Source: Candidatus Aminicenantota bacterium (GTDB taxonomy: Bacteria > Acidobacteriota > Aminicenantia > Aminicenantales > Aminicenantaceae). From it: DNA of 43,428 nucleotides. Where the stretch lies: NCBI GenBank assembly GCA_014727835.1, contig WJMT01000043.1, positions 1 to 43,428 of the forward strand, given 5' to 3'. This document shows, one piece after another, positions 1 to 9,133 of this stretch (position 1 is its first letter; the number at the start of each line of letters is the position of its first letter). The translations under genes and the position numbers were made by a program. The notes beneath the pieces are model-generated. The model was not told the DNA's origin, did not search any database, and saw only the letters and a program-made list of their open reading frames with translations.

Positions 1-1244
1 AGGGTAAACAGCGTCTGGTCACTGCATACAGCGGAGAACGGGTGCTTGAAAAAGGGGAAACCCTTTACTTTAATTTTGAATTTCTGATCACTCCGTTTCG
101 TATGCTGGATACGGAAAAGCACTGGAAAAACCGTTATTACCACCGGTTTGAACCCATTGATCTTATAAAAGACAGAGGAGCCAACACCATCAATGTGCAC
201 CACGCCACTGAAATCAATCCCTTTATCAATTATCCTTTTTTAACCCCGGAGAAAATGAAACGCTACATTGATGAAGCGCACACCAAGGAGATGAAGGTCA
301 AAATCTACTATACAGTTAGGGAGCTCACTAACCGGGCTGCTGAGCTGTTTGCACTGAGAAGCCTGGGAGATGAGATTCTTTCATACGGACCCGGTGGAGG
401 GTATTCCTGGCTTCAGGAACACCTGGGTGATGATTACATTGCGGGCTGGTTTGTCCCGGATCTCAGAGATGCGGCGGTCATCAACAGCGGAGTGTCCCGC
501 TGGCATAATTATTATCTTGAAGGACTGGACTGGCTGGCTGAAAATATAGGGATCGACGGGCTGTATATCGATGATGTGGCTTTTGACCGGACTGTGATGA
601 AAAGGGTGAGAAAGATCCTGGAACGAAACCGGCCCGACCCCTTGATAGACCTTCATTCTGCCAACCAGTTCAATCCCAGAGACGGGTATGCCAACAGCTC
701 CAACCTGTATCTGGAGCACTTTCCATATATAGACCGGCTGTGGTTCGGAGAATACTTTGACTACAATGAATCTCCGGATTTTTGGATGGTAGAGGTCTCA
801 GGAATCCCGTTCGGGCTCATGGGTGAGATGCTTCAGGACGGAGGAAATCCCTGGAGAGGCATGCTTTATGGCATGACATCGCGCCTCCCCTGGGCCGGGG
901 ATCCCACATCATTGTGGAATCTCTGGGATGAATTTGGAATTGAGCGCAGTCGGATGATCGGATACTGGGTGGAGCAGTGCCCTGTAAAGACTGACCATAC
1001 GAAAATTCTGGCCACTGTATATCAAAGAGAGAATCAAGTGCTGATCAGTTTGGCCAGCTGGGCAGACAAGGATGTGGACGTGCAGCTTGACATTAACTGG
1101 GAGTCTCTGGGCATGACAGAAGAGGAGTCTGTGCTGATGGCTCCATTGATCCCGGATTTTCAGGAATCTGCTTCCTTTGCCCCGGACCAAAAAATCCCGG
1201 TCCCCAAAGGAAAAGGCTGGCTCCTTTCCCTCAAAATACAGTGA
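1..1244 (+). CDS. GH123-like glycoside hydrolase (DUF6067-type), 5' partial
   Basis: The reading frame (first full codon at base 3) is open from the window edge to a TGA at 1242-1244, so this is the C-terminal part of a larger protein. A GTG at 42 is possible but the frame continues upstream without a stop, so it is not taken as the start. Visible segments are LITPFRMLDTEKHW, the barrel-strand stretch GIDGLYIDDVAFDR, and MLYGMTSRLPWAG followed by LWNLWDEFGIE. These resemble the GH123-like / DUF6067 glycosidases found in polysaccharide-degrading bacteria, which carry a TIM-barrel catalytic domain and a beta-sandwich C-terminus; the last 90 residues here look like such a sandwich. The catalytic pair and the substrate cannot be assigned. 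It was probably secreted, but the signal peptide is outside the window. Family assignment is by recalled similarity; the call as a glycosidase is moderately sure. Confidence 0.6.
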   Translation, partial: GKQRLVTAYSGERVLEKGETLYFNFEFLITPFRMLDTEKHWKNRYYHRFEPIDLIKDRGANTINVHHATEINPFINYPFLTPEKMKRYIDEAHTKEMKVKIYYTVRELTNRAAELFALRSLGDEILSYGPGGGYSWLQEHLGDDYIAGWFVPDLRDAAVINSGVSRWHNYYLEGLDWLAENIGIDGLYIDDVAFDRTVMKRVRKILERNRPDPLIDLHSANQFNPRDGYANSSNLYLEHFPYIDRLWFGEYFDYNESPDFWMVEVSGIPFGLMGEMLQDGGNPWRGMLYGMTSRLPWAGDPTSLWNLWDEFGIERSRMIGYWVEQCPVKTDHTKILATVYQRENQVLISLASWADKDVDVQLDINWESLGMTEEESVLMAPLIPDFQESASFAPDQKIPVPKGKGWLLSLKIQ

Positions 1245-1279
1245 CACAATACCTATTTACCTATTTTTCAACCCCCTAT

Positions 1280-1308
1280 TTGAATAATTTGAACTCTTAT
1301 GGTATAGA
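1280..1308 (+). promoter_or_regulatory. Possible sigma-70 promoter for the CstA gene
   Basis: TTGAAT at 1280-1285 and TATAGA at 1303-1308 are separated by 17 bases, each matching four of six consensus positions. This is the only reasonable promoter in the 125-base gap before the transporter start at 1370. A short tandem duplication (ACCTATTT twice) lies just upstream at about 1250-1265. Confidence 0.35.
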
Positions 1309-1369
1309 AGCATAAGCAGCAAAAAATGATAAAACAAATAAAATCGACAATAAAAAAAGGACACAGAAA

Positions 1370-3052
1370 ATGTCTTCGGCTCTGATTCTCATCATCGCCA
1401 TTACATGCTTCATCCTGGCTTATATTTTTTATGGGCGCTATCTGTCCAATAAAATCGGGCTTACGCTTGAAAACAAGACGCCCTGCCATACCATGAAAGA
1501 TGGGATCGATTATGTTCCCGCTAAATGGCCTGTGCTTCTCGGCCACCACTTTGCTTCCATTGCGGGAGCTGCTCCTATCATCGGGCCCATCACAGCTGCT
1601 GTCTTTGGATGGATCCCTGTCTTCCTGTGGATCATCTTTGGCAATGTTTTTATGGGCGCAGCGCATGACTTCGCCTCTCTTGTGGCCTCTGCCCGCCATA
1701 AAGGACGATCCATCGGCAAAGTGATCGAGGAGCACATCGGGGTTCACGGAAAGATCCTTTTCCTCATCTTTGCCTGGTTTACCCTGGTCCTGGTGGTGGC
1801 TGCATTTGTGATTCTGGTGGCCAAAACCTTTGTTTCCGCTCCTGAGGTCAGCACAGCGTCCATATTGTTCATCATGCTGGCAGTGGTGTTTGGTTTTTCC
1901 ATCTACAGGATGAAGACCAAATTATGGGTGTCCACACTGATCGGCGTGACTCTTTTGATTCTCTGTATCTGGGTAGGCAATCAATTTCCCATTGTTTTTC
2001 CGACTACAGAAGCAACTGCCCAGGTCATCTGGACCTGTATTATCCTGGGTTATATTTTTATCGCTTCGGTCACTCCGGTTTGGATTCTCCTCCAACCCCG
2101 GGATTACTTGAATTCAAATCTTTTATACCTGGTTCTTATTTTTAGTTTTTTTGGCATCCTTATCGCTAATCCCACCATCCAATTTCCCGCTTTCAGCAAG
2201 TTTGTTCAGCCGGGCCTCGGGTCCTTATTTCCCATCCTGTTTGTCACAGTGGCGTGCGGGGCCATATCCGGTTTTCATTCCCTAGTGGCTTCAGGAACCA
2301 CCTCCAAACAGCTCAACTGTGAACTGGATGCCCGCCAAGTGGGGTACGGCGGAATGCTCATCGAAGGTCTGCTTGCGGTCATCGCGCTGATCACAGCCAT
2401 CGTGCTCCTTCCCTCCGAATATCAAGTGTTTTTTCCCAAAGGAGGAAATGCCAATCCCATCACTCTCTTCGCCAATGGGGTGGGAGGATTCATATCCAAA
2501 CTGGGTATTCCCGCAAAAATAGGGATTATTTTTGCGGCCATGGCTGTGGCAGAATTTGCTCTCACCTCGCTGGATACAGCCACCCGTTTGGGCCGTTTCA
2601 CTTTCCAGGAATTTTTTCGCTCAGAAAATCCCAATCCCATCCGGAAGTTTCTCACCAACCGCTTTACTGCCACTTTTTTCACCATTCTTCCCGGGGGGAT
2701 TCTGGCTCTTTCCGGAAGCTATCAGGCCATATGGCCCATATTCGGCTCAGCCAATCAGCTCTTAGCAGCCCTGGCTCTTCTGGCTGTCAGTGTGTGGCTG
2801 GCTAAAAAGCATGTGAAAAATCACTTTGTCAGGTATCCCATGTTCATCATGTTTGCCATCACTCTGTCCGCATTGGTGGTTTTGGTCACCAACAAATCAA
2901 AGTTGATCCTTCGTTTCTTATTCCGCCAGCCAGTCCCGGCCAGCTTTAACCTCATAGGGACCTGTTTTTTGCTGCTGGTGGCTTTGATGCTCTTCGCTGT
3001 AGCCATCAGCCTGGTTTATCAAGCTGTGAAAAGCCTCAAAAAAGTCAGCTGA
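1370..3052 (+). CDS. cstA: CstA-family carbon starvation / peptide transporter
   Basis: A 560-residue, highly hydrophobic protein with many membrane segments. The N-terminal block (YGRYLSNKIGL, then DGIDYVPAKWPVLLGHHFASIAGAAPIIGP) is the diagnostic CstA signature. CstA and BtsT proteins import peptides or pyruvate across the cytoplasmic membrane. Further conserved blocks are FGNVFMGAAHDFASL and CGAISGFHSLVASGTTSKQL. The length fits the shorter CstA class (E. coli CstA is about 700 residues), so the extra C-terminal helices are absent. An AAGGA ribosome site lies shortly before the ATG. It is a single-gene unit: the next gene is convergent and a weak terminator follows. The family is near certain; whether the substrate is peptide or pyruvate is unknown. 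Confidence 0.93.
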   Translation: MSSALILIIAITCFILAYIFYGRYLSNKIGLTLENKTPCHTMKDGIDYVPAKWPVLLGHHFASIAGAAPIIGPITAAVFGWIPVFLWIIFGNVFMGAAHDFASLVASARHKGRSIGKVIEEHIGVHGKILFLIFAWFTLVLVVAAFVILVAKTFVSAPEVSTASILFIMLAVVFGFSIYRMKTKLWVSTLIGVTLLILCIWVGNQFPIVFPTTEATAQVIWTCIILGYIFIASVTPVWILLQPRDYLNSNLLYLVLIFSFFGILIANPTIQFPAFSKFVQPGLGSLFPILFVTVACGAISGFHSLVASGTTSKQLNCELDARQVGYGGMLIEGLLAVIALITAIVLLPSEYQVFFPKGGNANPITLFANGVGGFISKLGIPAKIGIIFAAMAVAEFALTSLDTATRLGRFTFQEFFRSENPNPIRKFLTNRFTATFFTILPGGILALSGSYQAIWPIFGSANQLLAALALLAVSVWLAKKHVKNHFVRYPMFIMFAITLSALVVLVTNKSKLILRFLFRQPVPASFNLIGTCFLLLVALMLFAVAISLVYQAVKSLKKVS

Positions 3053-3081
3053 GATAAAGAATCTGATTTATTCTCTTTTTT
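3051..3081 (+). terminator. Possible rho-independent terminator after cstA
   Basis: Arms GAGATAAA (3051-3058) and TTTATTCTC (3067-3075) pair over eight base pairs with one bulged T, with an eight-base loop, and are followed by six T residues at 3076-3081. The stem is AT-rich and therefore weak. It overlaps the cstA stop codon and the 3' end of the convergent bactofilin gene. Confidence 0.4.
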
Positions 3082-3478
3082 CCTTGAAATGAGTGGGCTT
3101 TCCGCCTTTGTCAGCCATTTTGATCTTTCCCTGAAAAACACTTCCTTCAGCCATGGCCAGACTCTTTGTGAAGATGTTTCCCTGGATGTTGCCGGTCTTC
3201 CGGATCTCCACTTGTTCTGCGTCCTTGATATCCCCGTTCAGTTCACCCTCAATGATGGCAAAACGGCTTTGGATATCGCCCTGGACCTCTCCATCTTGAC
3301 CCAGCCTCACCATTCCTCTGCATTGGATATCACCTTTCAGCCGGCCTGATATGAGCAAATCGTCCTGACTTTTGACATTTCCCTGCACAAAAGACTGAGA
3401 AGCAATCACAGAACAGGAGGACTGCACCTGGTCCTCAAGGCGTCTCTTGAAATGCTTTTTGTTTTGTTTTTTCCCCAT
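3068..3478 (-). CDS. Bactofilin family protein
   Basis: A 136-residue protein with a lysine/arginine-rich N-terminal tail (MGKKQNKKHFKRR) followed by a right-handed beta-helix core of repeated short strands: QGNVKSQDDLLISGRLKGDI, GEVQGDIQ, GELNGDIK, GNIQGNIF. This is the DUF583/bactofilin pattern. Bactofilins self-assemble into cytoskeletal filaments, often attached to the inner face of the membrane, and help organise cell-wall enzymes. The ATG at 3478 is chosen because AAGGTG sits about eight bases upstream; an ATG 57 bases farther out adds residues unlike the family. No partner such as an M23 peptidase is adjacent. The gene is convergent with cstA. Confidence 0.85.
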   Translation of the reverse strand: MGKKQNKKHFKRRLEDQVQSSCSVIASQSFVQGNVKSQDDLLISGRLKGDIQCRGMVRLGQDGEVQGDIQSRFAIIEGELNGDIKDAEQVEIRKTGNIQGNIFTKSLAMAEGSVFQGKIKMADKGGKPTHFKEKRE

Positions 3479-3620
3479 CTTTTCATTCACCTTGGTTTTA
3501 TTTTTGTGAAATGTCACCCACATTACGCCTATCATTATAACCGAATGCAGATTTGAGTGAAATGATAAAACAAAAAAGACTGGAAGTTCCTATTGGGACA
3601 AAGTAAAATCATACAACAGC

Positions 3621-4751
3621 ATGAGCCGAATTCAAAATCCAGTAAAGCATAAATCCAAGCTGCCTGGAATCATTGCAACTGCAATCGTGATTGTGGTGAC
3701 CAGTTCCTGGATTGTATGGGGACTTGGAGAATTGTACTATGAAGGATGGGGACAGCCTTTTCCTCAACTCTTGAATTATTTGATTCCAGGAGCCATTTTC
3801 CTGATCTTTTCATTGGTCTCAGTAATGTGGCCATTAGCGGGAGGAATTATTCTCATTGCTGCTGGATCTGTTTTTTCAATCATATGGTCCTTATTAGCCT
3901 TTTCTAGGGAATGGTTCTCAATAAAGTGGGTTCTGTCCACGCTGCTTCCCTTTATGGGAATTTTTGTGGGAGTGGGAGTCTTGTTTATTTGGGAAAGCCG
4001 ATACCGCCGGCAGAAGCGCTTAGAAAAGAAAAAGCCAAAGCAAAACTGGTTCCGTCGCTATTTTCGCTGTTTACTGGTTCTGGGTCTTCCAATGATCACA
4101 GCAATAGCAGTGAGTGTTTACTATTCCCCTCTTATTTTATCAAGAGTCGATGATGGAGAGAGAGGAGCCAGGCTTATTAAGGGAAATGATGTGACCTTGG
4201 TTTGGGCTCCTCAAGGGCCGGGTTGGAACCAAAAAAAAACTTCAGGTGTATATCCCTCTTGGAATGATATCGCACTTTATGGAGTTGAGCCCGTCGGATT
4301 TCACAAAAAGCCAGACACTAAGAACAAACAGGCCACTCAAAAAGATATGGACACCACTTGTATCTGCCGGTATTTAAGTGATGACGGGCAAAAATTGATG
4401 GAAAAACCTCAGAATATTTGGCGTATGCCCACTACAGAGGAAGTCATTCGATCACTGGTAAGCCAGGGGAAAAGCGCTGAATGCAATTGGGATGGAGAGT
4501 CTTTAAAAGCAGATTGTCAAAAACAGCCCAATAAAGGCACACCCTTGTGGGCTCCAGATCAGAGTCCTATTTATTATTGGAGCAGGGATGAATATGATGA
4601 TGAGGAGGCCTGGTATGTTCCCTATACAGGAGGAATCCGGTACGGAGGGGTCATTCATCATCAAAAGAAAGATTGGGCTAATCCCAGACACGGTTACCGC
4701 TGTGTCAGAGAGGTCAAATCCATCAAAGGAAAAGACCAAAAACAGTATTGA
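3621..4751 (+). CDS. Membrane protein with extracytoplasmic DUF1566/FGE-like C-terminal domain
   Basis: A 376-residue protein. Five hydrophobic segments are visible at about 15-35, 51-69, 71-94, 103-124 and 149-170. The basic N-terminus and the strongly basic loop 125-148 both predict the cytoplasmic side, which places the C-terminal 200 residues outside. That region has the marks of the DUF1566 (Lcl-type) / formylglycine-generating-enzyme fold: WRMPTTEEV near 268, YYWSRDEYDDEEAW, and the terminal HGYRCVRE. Such domains are often found on secreted or surface proteins and in most cases are not enzymes. No Shine-Dalgarno sequence is visible before the ATG. The next gene begins 62 bases downstream on the same strand. 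Function unknown; the topology is inferred from charge and hydrophobicity. Confidence 0.65.
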   Translation: MSRIQNPVKHKSKLPGIIATAIVIVVTSSWIVWGLGELYYEGWGQPFPQLLNYLIPGAIFLIFSLVSVMWPLAGGIILIAAGSVFSIIWSLLAFSREWFSIKWVLSTLLPFMGIFVGVGVLFIWESRYRRQKRLEKKKPKQNWFRRYFRCLLVLGLPMITAIAVSVYYSPLILSRVDDGERGARLIKGNDVTLVWAPQGPGWNQKKTSGVYPSWNDIALYGVEPVGFHKKPDTKNKQATQKDMDTTCICRYLSDDGQKLMEKPQNIWRMPTTEEVIRSLVSQGKSAECNWDGESLKADCQKQPNKGTPLWAPDQSPIYYWSRDEYDDEEAWYVPYTGGIRYGGVIHHQKKDWANPRHGYRCVREVKSIKGKDQKQY

Positions 4752-4813
4752 ATTTGGTTGTGAAAAAATGTATTAAAATGTAAGGAGTAAAGGAGAAAAA
4801 GAAAGGAGAAAGC

Positions 4814-7800
4814 GTGAGAATAAGATATTTGGGTATGGTGTTGTTAGGGTTGGTTTTTATAGCTTTGTCTTTAGCCCACTCTCAGAGTGCTGATGAGGTG
4901 GGGGATCTTTTTAAGGAGCTCGACTGGAGAAGCATTGGCCCTGCGGTTATGGGCGGAAGGACTGTTGATATCGAAGCTGTAGAGAACAAACCCTGGATCA
5001 TCTATGCAGCCATTGGGCCCAGTGGTGTGTGGAAGTCCACAAACAACGGCATCACATGGGAACCCGTGTTTCATGAAGAAAGCTCGGTTTCAGTCGGCGA
5101 TATTGCAGTGGATCAGACCAATCCGGATATAATCTGGGTGGGCACGGGAGAAGCCACATCAAGAAACAGCGTGACCATTGGAGACGGCGTCTACAAGACC
5201 ATAGACGGAGGAAAGAGCTGGGAACATCTGGGGCTGGAAGAGACCCGCCACATCAGCCGGATTGTGATTGACAGAGAGAATCCGGACACGGTATACGTGG
5301 CTGCCCTGGGTCATCTCTGGGGAAAGAATGAGGAAAGAGGGATCTACAAGACCACTGACAGTGGAAAGAGCTGGGAAAAGATCCTTTATGTGAACCAGAG
5401 TACAGGAATGGCAGACTTAGCGATAGACCCTTCAGACAGCCGCATCATGTACGCCGCAGCTTGGGATTATCAGAGATATCCCTTTTATTTTTACAGCGGC
5501 GGACCGGGAAGCGGAATCTACAAAACAGAGGATGCGGGATTGACCTGGAAGCGGTTGGTCAAAGATCTGCCCGAAGGAATCATGGGACGGATCGGACTGG
5601 CTGTATCCCGGAGCAGTCCCAATGTTGTCTATGCTTTGATCGAGCACAAAGACGGAGGCATATGGCGCTCAGAGGATAAAGGAGCCAGCTGGCAGAGAAT
5701 GTGTGACAATGAGACGTTCAAGAAGATCAATTTCAGGCCTTTTTATTACAGCCAGATCAGAGTGGATCCTACAGACGATGAAGTGGTGTATGTGTTCTCA
5801 GGGGGTTCTTTCATCTCCAAAGACAAGGGGCAAAAGTTCAAAGCCATATCCTCAGGAACTCATCCTGACCATCACGCTCTGTGGATCGATCCCAACAATC
5901 CTCTTCACCTCATTGATGGAAATGACGGAGGAATCGACATCACATATGACCAGGGATCCAATTGGCGCTCCATCAAGCATATGGCCTTGGCTGAGGTTTA
6001 TCAGATCGGATATGATATGAGGGATCCCTATTTTGTGTACTGCGGGCTGCAGGACAATGGAGTCTGGGGCGGCCCCAGCAACAGCCTGGATATAGGCGGG
6101 ATCATCAATGAACACTGGAACAGTGTGGGAGGAGGAGACGGGTTTTACTGTGAGGTCGACCCAACTGACCACAACATCATCTATGGAAATTCCCAGATGA
6201 ACGGACTTTACCGGTATAATCTAAAGATCGACCGAAGCAAAGACATCAAACCCAAAGCAGCTCTGGATGAGCCTCCCTACCGGTTTAACTGGAACTCCCC
6301 GGTGCTGATTTCGCCCCATGATCCCAACACCATTTATACAGGCGGAAATTATCTGTTTCAGAGCCCGGACAAGGGACATTCCTGGAAGATCATAAGCCCG
6401 GACCTGTCCACAAATGATCCTGACAAACTGAAAGATTCCGGGGGCCTGATCACTATGGATAACACCGGAGCTGAAGTGCACTGCACCATTTACACCATTG
6501 CGGAATCACCAGTTGAAGAAGGCGTGATCTGGTGCGGAACCGATGACGGAAATGTTCAGATCACCAAAAACGGAGGACAGGAATGGAAAAATGTGGCGGC
6601 GAACATCACCGGCCTTCCTTCCAACACCTGGTGCACCCGGATTGAGGCCTCTCATTTTGAGGCTGGGGCAGCTTATGCTGCATTTGATGGACACCGGTCT
6701 GACGACTACAACACTTATCTATACAAGACCACAGATTTTGGCGAGAACTGGACATCGCTCAAAGGGAACCTTCCCTTTGGATGGGTCCATGTGGTGAGGG
6801 AAGACCTCAGAAATCCGGATCTGCTGTTTGTGGGTATGGAGTTCGGGATTTATGCATCTCTGGATGGAGGAGCGAGTTGGTTTTCATTGAAAAACAATCT
6901 CCCCACAGTTGCGGTCAGGGATATCGCAGTTCATCCCAGAGAAAATGATTTGATCATCGGGACTCACGGAAGAGGGATTTGGATCATGGATGATATCCGG
7001 CCTCTTCAGGAGATGACCGAAGACGTTCTGAATAAATCCTATCATGTGTTTTCATCCCGGCCAGCCACCAAACACTTTATCTCTTCCAGAGGCGAATCTT
7101 TCTCCAGCACGGTTTACGCGGGAGAAAATCCAGAATACGGATTGGATATCAATGTGTATTTCAAGGAAAAACCATCCGGCAGGAACAAGATCATCATTAG
7201 TGATAAAGAGGGAGGAGAGCTGTATCAGATTCGGGTTATGAACAAAAAAGGGGTGCGCCGGTATCTCTGGAATCTGCAGTTTGTCCCCAGGACAGAAGAG
7301 GGTGAACCGGTTAAAACAGGAGGCCTGGGTATGGTGTCCCCGCCTCAGGTGAAAGCAGGAAAGTACACCATTGAACTTGAAGTTGATGATGAAGTCATAA
7401 AATCCGAAGCACTGGTCAAACCAGATCCGGATTTTCAAATGGATGAACAAAAAAGAGCTCAAAAAATAGACAATCAGATCAAAGCCACTGTTTTATCAAG
7501 AAAGATCGGAATGGCTGTCACCGGAGCAAAGAGCATCCGCAGGCAGCTCGACAAGATATATGAGGAAAAAGAGGAGATGGAGCCGTTTCCCCAGACAGCT
7601 GAGGAAGCACTCCGGACTTTTGAAGAAACATTCCGTGTTCTGGAAGAAGACATCATTCCCAAAGGAATCGGATACAGAGGTTCTCTGGAGTATGCACTCA
7701 GAGGAGGATCGGTCAGTCAAATGACCCTGATGTTGGGTCTTTCTATAGGAGGATATCCGTCAGAACCCACAGAAACAGATCTTTTTATGCTGGAACAGCT

Positions 7801-7930
7801 CACAAAAGCGGTGAAAGACCTTGCCGGGCGTTTGAATGCACTGATCGACCAGAACATCCCGGAGCTGAACCAAATCCTGGAAGAAAGCGGGATCAAGACC
7901 ATCCGAACGCCCAAAAAAATTGAATTTTGA
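4814..7930 (+). CDS. Secreted BNR / sortilin (VPS10)-type beta-propeller protein
   Basis: A 1038-residue exported protein starting with GTG, with AAGGAG at 4803-4808. The signal peptide is about residues 1-23 (ending LAHSQS). The next roughly 730 residues are tandem BNR/Asp-box repeats of the form GVWKSTNNGITWEPV, GVYKTIDGGKSWEHL, GIYKTTDSGKSWEKI and LYKTTDFGENWTSL, which build a large beta-propeller like that of VPS10/sortilin-type 'glycosyl hydrolase' proteins. Blocks FGIYASLDGGASW and IIGTHGRGIWIMDDIRPLQ close the propeller. A beta-sandwich-like linker and a helical C-terminal region (about 850-1038) follow. This architecture is frequent in Acidobacteria, Aminicenantes and Bacteroidetes. 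The family is often labelled glycosyl hydrolase, but no activity can be assigned from the sequence; binding or a structural role is equally possible. Confidence 0.8.
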   Translation: MRIRYLGMVLLGLVFIALSLAHSQSADEVGDLFKELDWRSIGPAVMGGRTVDIEAVENKPWIIYAAIGPSGVWKSTNNGITWEPVFHEESSVSVGDIAVDQTNPDIIWVGTGEATSRNSVTIGDGVYKTIDGGKSWEHLGLEETRHISRIVIDRENPDTVYVAALGHLWGKNEERGIYKTTDSGKSWEKILYVNQSTGMADLAIDPSDSRIMYAAAWDYQRYPFYFYSGGPGSGIYKTEDAGLTWKRLVKDLPEGIMGRIGLAVSRSSPNVVYALIEHKDGGIWRSEDKGASWQRMCDNETFKKINFRPFYYSQIRVDPTDDEVVYVFSGGSFISKDKGQKFKAISSGTHPDHHALWIDPNNPLHLIDGNDGGIDITYDQGSNWRSIKHMALAEVYQIGYDMRDPYFVYCGLQDNGVWGGPSNSLDIGGIINEHWNSVGGGDGFYCEVDPTDHNIIYGNSQMNGLYRYNLKIDRSKDIKPKAALDEPPYRFNWNSPVLISPHDPNTIYTGGNYLFQSPDKGHSWKIISPDLSTNDPDKLKDSGGLITMDNTGAEVHCTIYTIAESPVEEGVIWCGTDDGNVQITKNGGQEWKNVAANITGLPSNTWCTRIEASHFEAGAAYAAFDGHRSDDYNTYLYKTTDFGENWTSLKGNLPFGWVHVVREDLRNPDLLFVGMEFGIYASLDGGASWFSLKNNLPTVAVRDIAVHPRENDLIIGTHGRGIWIMDDIRPLQEMTEDVLNKSYHVFSSRPATKHFISSRGESFSSTVYAGENPEYGLDINVYFKEKPSGRNKIIISDKEGGELYQIRVMNKKGVRRYLWNLQFVPRTEEGEPVKTGGLGMVSPPQVKAGKYTIELEVDDEVIKSEALVKPDPDFQMDEQKRAQKIDNQIKATVLSRKIGMAVTGAKSIRRQLDKIYEEKEEMEPFPQTAEEALRTFEETFRVLEEDIIPKGIGYRGSLEYALRGGSVSQMTLMLGLSIGGYPSEPTETDLFMLEQLTKAVKDLAGRLNALIDQNIPELNQILEESGIKTIRTPKKIEF

Positions 7931-7945
7931 ATCGATCCCTTAGGT

Positions 7946-8959
7946 TTATTGAGAGAGAAGGATAAAAAGGACCAAAGCTGTCAGTAAAATGGACCACAGA
8001 ATGATGGCTTTGCGGGTGGCTTTTTTCGCTTTGGTGGCTTCCCACCAGGTCAGGGGCCGGATTCCCTGAGCTAAGAAAGTCACCACTCCGGCCAGGTTCA
8101 CACAGATGAGGTTGATGAGAAACAGCAGCAAAGCCCCCAGTGCCATTTCCCAGTGACCTGAACCCACTAGCATGCCCAAAGTCACCAGAGGAGGCAGAAG
8201 AGCCACTGCCACCATCACTCCGATCAGTGCACTCACCAATCCAGATGAAAAAGAAAGAGACGCGGCACTGCCTGCGGCCAGAGCCAGCACCACATCTGCC
8301 AGATTGACCTGGGTTCGCAAAAAAAGCTCTGGGATCAAAGGGTCCACATGCATGAAAACTCCGATCAGTATGGATGAGATCAGCGCTGTTATGATTCCTA
8401 TGGCAATGGCTTTGGCAGCTCTCAAAGAGAGGGCAATATCACCGAGAGTGGTGGCAAAAGATAGAGCCACATTCGGACCGAGGATGGGAGCGATCACCAT
8501 GGCTCCGATGATGAACACCACATTGTTGCGAAGAATCCCCACAGAAGCCACTAAAGAGGAAAGGATGACCATGATTACAAACACCCAGGAGACCCGAACT
8601 GTGGTCTGAATATCTGCATACAGTTCTTCACGGCTGATCCGAATGAATTTGGATGCCGGCTTTTTTTTCTTGAGTTCATCCTCATGTTCGGTTTTTTCCT
8701 TTTGTGAAGGTTCTGGGCGGGGAATTGAAGCTTCCACAGGAAGAAGAATGATCCGGAATCCTTTGATTTGTGAGAATCTTTTTTCCAAAAGGTCCAGAAC
8801 TTTACCGGATTCTCCAGTGGGAATCAACACTTCAACATGAATCCGACCCTCGGAGATTCCCTTTTCCCACAATTCCAAAACTTCGTGTTCCTGCAGCAGT
8901 TCTTGCACATCTTTATTGTGTTTCTCAGGAACAACGATCTCTATCAATCTTAGTGGCAT
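7946..8959 (-). CDS. DUF389 / TIGR00341 family membrane protein
   Basis: A 337-residue protein. The first 115 or so residues are soluble and ACT-like (MPLRLIEIVVPEKH...), followed by a charged lysine/glutamate linker near 88-100. About six membrane segments follow, with the family's conserved blocks FIIGAMVIAPILGPNVALSFATTLGD and GLVSALIGVMVAVALLPPL. Members of this family have no firmly known substrate; some are discussed as transport or stress proteins. The ATG has AGGAG six bases upstream. It is convergent with the beta-propeller gene, with stops only 15 bases apart, and has its own promoter. Confidence 0.85.
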   Translation of the reverse strand: MPLRLIEIVVPEKHNKDVQELLQEHEVLELWEKGISEGRIHVEVLIPTGESGKVLDLLEKRFSQIKGFRIILLPVEASIPRPEPSQKEKTEHEDELKKKKPASKFIRISREELYADIQTTVRVSWVFVIMVILSSLVASVGILRNNVVFIIGAMVIAPILGPNVALSFATTLGDIALSLRAAKAIAIGIITALISSILIGVFMHVDPLIPELFLRTQVNLADVVLALAAGSAASLSFSSGLVSALIGVMVAVALLPPLVTLGMLVGSGHWEMALGALLLFLINLICVNLAGVVTFLAQGIRPLTWWEATKAKKATRKAIILWSILLTALVLFILLSQ

Positions 8960-9009
8960 TCAAAACTCCTGAAATGGCCTTGGAATATGAATCATCTAGC
9001 TTTCTAGAA

Positions 9010-9037
9010 CATATAGGAAAGAGCGTATGGCTGTCAA
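9010..9037 (-). promoter_or_regulatory. Sigma-70-type promoter for the DUF389 gene
   Basis: On the minus strand a perfect TTGACA (9037-9032) is followed after 16 bases by TATATG (9015-9010). An 18-base spacing to TATGTT is the alternative reading. It lies about 50 bases upstream of the start at 8959. Confidence 0.5.
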
Positions 9038-9133
9038 CAGACCTTTTTTATCCTTAAGTTTAGATGGATGCTTTTATTGGTCTTCCTCATCCCCTGCTGT
9101 TCCGATTTTTAAGGTTTTAAGATATTTGTCAGC

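Noticed and set aside
1250-1265. Short tandem repeat (ACCTATTT twice)
   Set aside because: Only two units in AT-rich sequence. Too little to call a functional repeat.
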